Position numbers and translations under genes: made by a program. The notes under the pieces are model-generated. The model did no database searches. It was not told where the DNA came from and was given only the letters and a program-made list of their open reading frames with translations. A stretch of 64,000 nucleotides of DNA, taken from Shewanella benthica (GTDB lineage Bacteria; Pseudomonadota; Gammaproteobacteria; Enterobacterales; Shewanellaceae). Positions within the stretch are counted from its first letter, which is position 1. Each line of letters starts with the position of its first letter. The DNA is taken from contig JAKVHY010000019.1 of NCBI GenBank assembly GCA_023284085.1, positions 1 through 64,000 on the forward strand. The letters are read 5' to 3'. This document shows positions 59,647 to 64,000 of the stretch, piece after piece.

Positions 59647-62600
59647 ATGAATCAACCAAGCCGAAGTGAGCATAAACTGAAAAAACATGGCGTGTTATGG
59701 CCGATGTTTTTTTGGTTTTCCATCTTACTATTACTTGGTTATCTGTTGCAGCGTCCTGAAGGTTCATCTGAACGTGCCAAGAGGCATAAGTTTTCCTTCG
59801 ATGAAGCGCCGAGCAGTATAACCTCGAAAAGAGCAGAGGAAATTGTAGCAGGCGAGAATCAATTATATCCTAATGATTATCGCCCAGACACACGCGCTTC
59901 TGTTAACGGCAGTGAATCAGAGTTAAATATTACTGATAAGCTCACGTTCAGCCAATCCCAAGTAATCCCTGTAGAGTCCGTTCAGGTCCCTCCTCAAAAT
60001 CCGTCTCAAAAACAGCCAAGATATAACAATGAGGAACAAGTGACTCAAACCAGAGTTATTCAGGGTGAAGTCATTGTTAAATCAGTCCCGAGTCAAAAAA
60101 GTGTTATTGATAAGAGTAATAGGCATGTAGAACAGGCAGAAATGCAAGATACCTTGGGTCTGGCTAAGCAGGTGTCGATATCGACTTGGGCAGGTCACTC
60201 GATAAGCTGTGGTCAGCCTCTGTCTATTCCATATCAAGATGCACCAGCCTCTGAAGAGCTTTTCATTATCAGCCAGCTTAAATATGGCAAGTTGATCATG
60301 AGTGATGAGCTGTTTGCTTATCAAGAGGAGGGTAAACAGTACCTTCCTATGCAACTTCTCGCCGAATTACTCATGCTTCCGGTTCAATTCGATGCTGATA
60401 CAAGCAGTCTCAGTGGTTGGTATCTCTCTCCCGAGAAAACTATCGATGTAAGTAATAACTTGATGATGTTTTGGGGGAATGGCAATGACTGCAGTATACA
60501 AGACACCAGAGTATTTTATGATGAATGGGATCTCTATTTAGACACTAGAGTCATCGAGCAGATGTTTGGACTAAAAATAGTATTTGAGCCCTCAAGGCAA
60601 CGGTTTACTATCGCTGAATCTGTATCGGTCCCTCTTTCACAGATACAAGAGAGAAAGAGAAGGTATGAGATTTTTACCGCACAGCAGGAGCAAAATAATA
60701 AGCTGAAGGTTAAAGCGATCAAAAGGGAAGATGCCATGGTAGGGGATCTTGCTATGAGTTTAGATCTCGGTATTGTTTCCCAACAAAAACTCGATATTGA
60801 AAAGTCACAGGTTGAAGGATTTATTCAAGCCCGAACCGATATAGGTGGACATAATGTCTATGTGGGTTATTCCTGGTCTGAAACTGATGAAGTGGTCAAT
60901 GCCTATATAGAGAAGACGTTAGCCGATTCTTGGGTTAAATATTATCGTATTGGTAGCATAGAGTCTCATTCTATACCGCTGATATCTGAATCAAGCGAAG
61001 GCGTCGGCATCAGAGTCACTGCGGGTGAAGGCTTTATCGAGGATTTTCGTTATATCACGGTTGAGGGAGAGGTGGAGCCTGATTGGGATGTAGAGCTTTA
61101 CCGAAACAATAGCTTGATTTCAATACAGAGAGTCGGTTCCGATGCCCGTTATCGATTTACCCAGGTCCCTTACTATATGGGCCTCAATCAATATCAATTA
61201 CGATTCTTCGGTCCTAATGGTGAAACGAGAAGCGAATCTTTTAGTAAGATGTTGGATAATTCGGTATTAGACAAGGGAAGCCTTGGTTTTAGCTACGGCT
61301 CCATGGTGAGAGAGCAAGATGACCTGCAGCAACATTATTTAAATGCAAATTGGGCGGTAACTGACAGCCTCACGACAGGCGTCACGATTGTTAAACAAGA
61401 GATTGAAGAAGATGACTGGCTAACTATCCCTAAAGTAAGTGTTAATTTTTTAGGTGGAACAAATCTTATTCAGGTTAATTATGCCGATACTGGCGATGGC
61501 TTTGCCACTGGAGTCATAATTCAGGGCAGTGGCGGAGACATTGACTGGTTAGCTGACTGGGAGTTCTTCGATGACTTTTCGAGTTGGGAAAACCCGGATG
61601 ACAGGCTTAATCAACAGGCACTGTTAAATTTAAGCGGCAGCTTTGCTAGGTCAGATCTTAGTTGGTCATTATCCGGTAATTGGAAAGACCATGCGTTAGC
61701 TAATGATTTTCTTCAGTTCAATGCCCTGATCTCTGGCCAATATCACAGGATCTCATATAGTAATGAGCTCAGGTGGCAATCTTCTCCCCATGAAAATAGA
61801 ATTTATAACCGAGTCGCGGCGTCGGGACGAGTGGATGCTTGGTATTTAAGAAGCTATCTCGATCTGGCTGTCGCTCCAGAGGTCGAAGTCAATCAGTGGG
61901 TCTTAAATGCAAATTCATCGATAAGTGACAGGCTTAATTACCAGGTTGAATTGAACTATCACCCACAAAATGATGATCCTTTCAGCGTACGTAACTCTAT
62001 TGCCTATCTATTTGATCATAGTGCACTACGTTTGGTCATAGACACGCATTCTGATGGCGACTGGTTCGCGCAATTAAGGTGGAACAGTTCACTTTTATGG
62101 CAACCAGAAACGAATCTTTGGTTGCTGGACAGGATAAGCTATCTCAACACTGGCGCCGTTAAAATCATCGCCTTTCAGGATGATAATGCCGATGGCGTGT
62201 TCAATGATAATGAACTAGCCGTGAGTGGCTTGAGTTTTTCAGGCCATAGTCAGTCTGACAATACTACAAACAAGAAGGGTGAGTTGTTGATAACCCATCT
62301 ACAAACCACAAGGCCTCAACGTCTGTTACTCAATGAATTGAGTCTTCCGGACCCTTTTCTTGTCCCCCTGGCTATTGCCATCACTGTGAATCCACACCCA
62401 GGAAATATCCAAGAGATCTTGTATCCCGTGTTATACACTGCTGAGCTCGAGGGCAATGTGATGAGACTAGGTGCTGGCAAGCACATACCGGCAATGGGCA
62501 TGTTAGTCACAATAAGAAACCAAGCATTGAATCGCGAATACAAGACCAGAGTGGAATATGATGGTGTCTTTATATTTGACCGTGTGATCCCGGGCAGATA

Positions 62601-62688
62601 TCAAATCTTTATCGAAGATAAGCTAACGGCTGATCTAGTTCTGAAACCCGGTGATTATCTCGAGCTAGAGACAATCACGCTAGACTAG
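59647..62688 (+). CDS. Atypical outer-membrane usher with N-terminal membrane anchor
   Basis: A 1013-residue protein. A hydrophobic helix at about residues 15-36 (GVLWPMFFWFSILLLLGYLL) without an obvious cleavage site is followed by about 150 polar, probably disordered residues. The usher part starts near residue 185: a CAO-like head domain (KYGKLIMSDELFAYQEEG, YLPMQLLAELLMLPVQF), then segments typical of this usher group (VELYRNNSLI, YRFTQVPYYMGLNQYQLRF, FFGPNGETRSE), a beta-strand-rich barrel to about 810, and a C-terminal domain with a calcium-loop-like DDNADGVFNDNE and a carboxypeptidase-regulatory-like fold. It should secrete and assemble the DUF4402 subunits. Confidence 0.8.
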   Translation: MNQPSRSEHKLKKHGVLWPMFFWFSILLLLGYLLQRPEGSSERAKRHKFSFDEAPSSITSKRAEEIVAGENQLYPNDYRPDTRASVNGSESELNITDKLTFSQSQVIPVESVQVPPQNPSQKQPRYNNEEQVTQTRVIQGEVIVKSVPSQKSVIDKSNRHVEQAEMQDTLGLAKQVSISTWAGHSISCGQPLSIPYQDAPASEELFIISQLKYGKLIMSDELFAYQEEGKQYLPMQLLAELLMLPVQFDADTSSLSGWYLSPEKTIDVSNNLMMFWGNGNDCSIQDTRVFYDEWDLYLDTRVIEQMFGLKIVFEPSRQRFTIAESVSVPLSQIQERKRRYEIFTAQQEQNNKLKVKAIKREDAMVGDLAMSLDLGIVSQQKLDIEKSQVEGFIQARTDIGGHNVYVGYSWSETDEVVNAYIEKTLADSWVKYYRIGSIESHSIPLISESSEGVGIRVTAGEGFIEDFRYITVEGEVEPDWDVELYRNNSLISIQRVGSDARYRFTQVPYYMGLNQYQLRFFGPNGETRSESFSKMLDNSVLDKGSLGFSYGSMVREQDDLQQHYLNANWAVTDSLTTGVTIVKQEIEEDDWLTIPKVSVNFLGGTNLIQVNYADTGDGFATGVIIQGSGGDIDWLADWEFFDDFSSWENPDDRLNQQALLNLSGSFARSDLSWSLSGNWKDHALANDFLQFNALISGQYHRISYSNELRWQSSPHENRIYNRVAASGRVDAWYLRSYLDLAVAPEVEVNQWVLNANSSISDRLNYQVELNYHPQNDDPFSVRNSIAYLFDHSALRLVIDTHSDGDWFAQLRWNSSLLWQPETNLWLLDRISYLNTGAVKIIAFQDDNADGVFNDNELAVSGLSFSGHSQSDNTTNKKGELLITHLQTTRPQRLLLNELSLPDPFLVPLAIAITVNPHPGNIQEILYPVLYTAELEGNVMRLGAGKHIPAMGMLVTIRNQALNREYKTRVEYDGVFIFDRVIPGRYQIFIEDKLTADLVLKPGDYLELETITLD

Positions 62689-62809
62689 TACCCATAGGCA
62701 TACTTTCTACGTGCTTGACGTCAGTATCTTGGTATTTTTTGAGCTGTTTCACAGCGGTAAAAATATTTACTTCCTATAATAAAATCAGACTTAATCTTGC
62801 TGGTTTTCT

Positions 62810-63229
62810 ATGTTAACGACTTTTATTCTCGCATCAATCATTGGTCAAGCAAGCTTTAACCTTGTAGTGCCACTGCAGATAGCCGAAACTCAACGTATTA
62901 ATTTTGGTGATATTGCTAACCTAGAGTCGGCGCGATGCCGAGTGGCTGCTAACCTAAGATCCGGTGACGCTTGTGTGGAGTCCGAATGGGCCACTGGCGT
63001 GATCCGTGTTTCTGCTGCTGCAGATGAGACAATAATGATACATTTATCACCTGTGTTCGCTGACGGCATAAGTTTCACTCCATTACTATCTAACGGCACT
63101 CAGTCTGATATGTATCTTGTACAAGATGGTGGGGTAGATATCTCCATCGGTGGAGAGCTAACCCTGCATAAGCCTTTAATACTCAGACAATACAACATCA
63201 GTTATATGGTCGAAGTAAATTATCAATAA
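62810..63229 (+). CDS. DUF4402-type minor fimbrial subunit
   Basis: A 139-residue protein whose first residues are hydrophobic (MLTTFILASIIGQAS) but form a weak, short signal. The core FNLVVPLQIAETQRINFGDIANL is the same DUF4402 opening as the pilin upstream, with a cysteine pair (SARCRVA, DACVESE), and the end YNISYMVEVNYQ matches a subunit C-terminal strand. It is likely a tip or adaptor subunit. It follows the usher by 121 bases and closes the locus. Confidence 0.75.
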   Translation: MLTTFILASIIGQASFNLVVPLQIAETQRINFGDIANLESARCRVAANLRSGDACVESEWATGVIRVSAAADETIMIHLSPVFADGISFTPLLSNGTQSDMYLVQDGGVDISIGGELTLHKPLILRQYNISYMVEVNYQ

Positions 63230-63923
63230 CGTAAAAAATATAATTATTAGCGTATTAATGAGTGCGTTTTAATATATTAAAATAAAATCACCCACCATTG
63301 TATTAATGAAATGTGATTTTCAATAGTGATTGACACTACTATTCATTACCTTCCTGATTTATAGTTACCATGATAACAAGTATGCATAATTCGTATCAAA
63401 TTGTAATGGCTTGCTTTGTTAATGATAATTTAAATGTTATTCAATACACGAAAGCCTCCCTGAACCTAAGCTGACAAATAAGATAAACAAATGTAAGTCG
63501 AATTGACCTGAGTCAAAAAAATGCTACAGAATAGCATTCTATATAATGTCCAATAGCCAAAAGTGTGACCCGCGTCACACTTTTGGCTATTTCATAGGTT
63601 GTGAAACTGTTAACTAATAGCTAGATGGAATCTCTGCCTAATTAGTGTTATTTGAGTTTATCATGCTGTTTGATAACATCCCCCTCCTCTTTGGTTTAGT
63701 AAATACACCAACTCACTACCTGGCTGCATCTATCTTTTAACCTTTTTGCATCAGTAGTTAATTAAAATGGTGATTGACTGATTTATGGTGAAACTATAGT
63801 TTCAATTTCAACGCCATTAATACCGATTAACAAAGCTATACACATTGGTAATAAATAAAGATAATTGGCGCAAAATAAAAACAAATAATGAGCAAGTAAT
63901 AATAAGTTAGGGAGTACATCTTA
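63230..63923. other. Long AT-rich intergenic region with regulatory palindrome
   Basis: 694 bases with no credible ORF. The only strong structure is the palindrome at 63552-63591. The rest is AT-rich with several possible promoter-like boxes, probably serving the exported protein that begins at 63924. Confidence 0.6.
63552..63591. promoter_or_regulatory. 18-bp perfect palindrome with CRP-type core
   Basis: AATAGCCAAAAGTGTGAC and GTCACACTTTTGGCTATT are perfect inverted arms around CCGC. The centre reads TGTGA-CCCGCG-TCACA (63564-63579), a full match to the CRP consensus. No T-run follows, so an operator is more likely than a terminator. Confidence 0.6.
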
Positions 63924-64000
63924 ATGATAAGAACATCGCTGCATTCAAGTAGTAAGTTATCGCAAGCTATCAAGCTTGGGTTAATTGCATCGGTTTCAAC
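63924..64000 (+). CDS. Start of an exported protein (cut by window end)
   Basis: Twenty-five codons are visible: MIRTSLHSSSKLSQAIKLG then LIASVST. An AGGGAG ribosome binding site lies about ten bases upstream. The basic, Ser-rich start followed by a hydrophobic run looks like the long signal peptide of outer-membrane TonB-dependent receptors common in Shewanella, but the visible part is too short to name it. Confidence 0.55.
   Translation, partial: MIRTSLHSSSKLSQAIKLGLIASVS

Overview
The window is ordinary chromosome of a marine gammaproteobacterium, most likely a Shewanella. This rests on gene order and protein families: msrPQ, the gloB/yafS-like/rnhA/dnaQ block, fadE next to a YafJ-type amidotransferase, cmoAB, aspS-yebC-ruvCAB, several chemoreceptors, a thiDE fusion and moderate GC. 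Genus-level naming is inference from family knowledge; no search was run.

Layout. 1-1270: tail of a secreted beta-helix-like protein, then a decayed IS3-family transposase. 1269-8356: msrPQ methionine sulfoxide repair behind a perfect CRP-type site, a Cache chemoreceptor, an RraA-like protein, and an AsmA protein coupled to a BsuPI-domain lipoprotein. 8464-15842: an Aer-like receptor, MltD, GloB, a YafS-like methyltransferase, a CysL-like LysR regulator, RNase HI and DNA polymerase III epsilon. 15981-29495: a TIGR03503 protein, two identical tRNA-Asp genes, a CPA1 antiporter, FadE (with PsrA- and FadR-like operators), YafJ, a DUF3108 protein, an alkyltransferase-like protein, a POT transporter, peptide deformylase, a lone histidine kinase and a DTW-domain enzyme. 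29512-31736: a hemolysin III homologue, a MITE-like element and an unknown membrane protein.

31914-38746: a TPP riboswitch controls thiC-thiDE-thiF-thiS-thiG-thiH, a nearly complete thiamine phosphate pathway that uses the radical-SAM ThiH route. 38879-40398: a mini flagellar-rod-like protein and a SprA-type putative metalloprotease. 41396-47454 (minus strand): five packed genes, in transcription order a retropepsin-like lipoprotein, an inactive transglutaminase fused to seven membrane helices, a RimK-like ATP-grasp ligase, a large secreted protein resembling a dead M3 peptidase, and a DUF3541 protein. This is the least understood system here and could form and cleave amide bonds across the envelope. 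47538-57309: cmoBA, a three-sensor protein with a degenerate GGDEF domain, aspS, yebC and ruvCAB.

57351-63229: an atypical chaperone-usher locus with DUF4402-type subunits. Its usher carries an N-terminal membrane anchor and a long spacer, and a stem-loop after the first pilin gene probably sets subunit dosage. The window ends with a long AT-rich regulatory region holding an 18-bp perfect palindrome with a CRP-type core, and the first codons of another exported protein.
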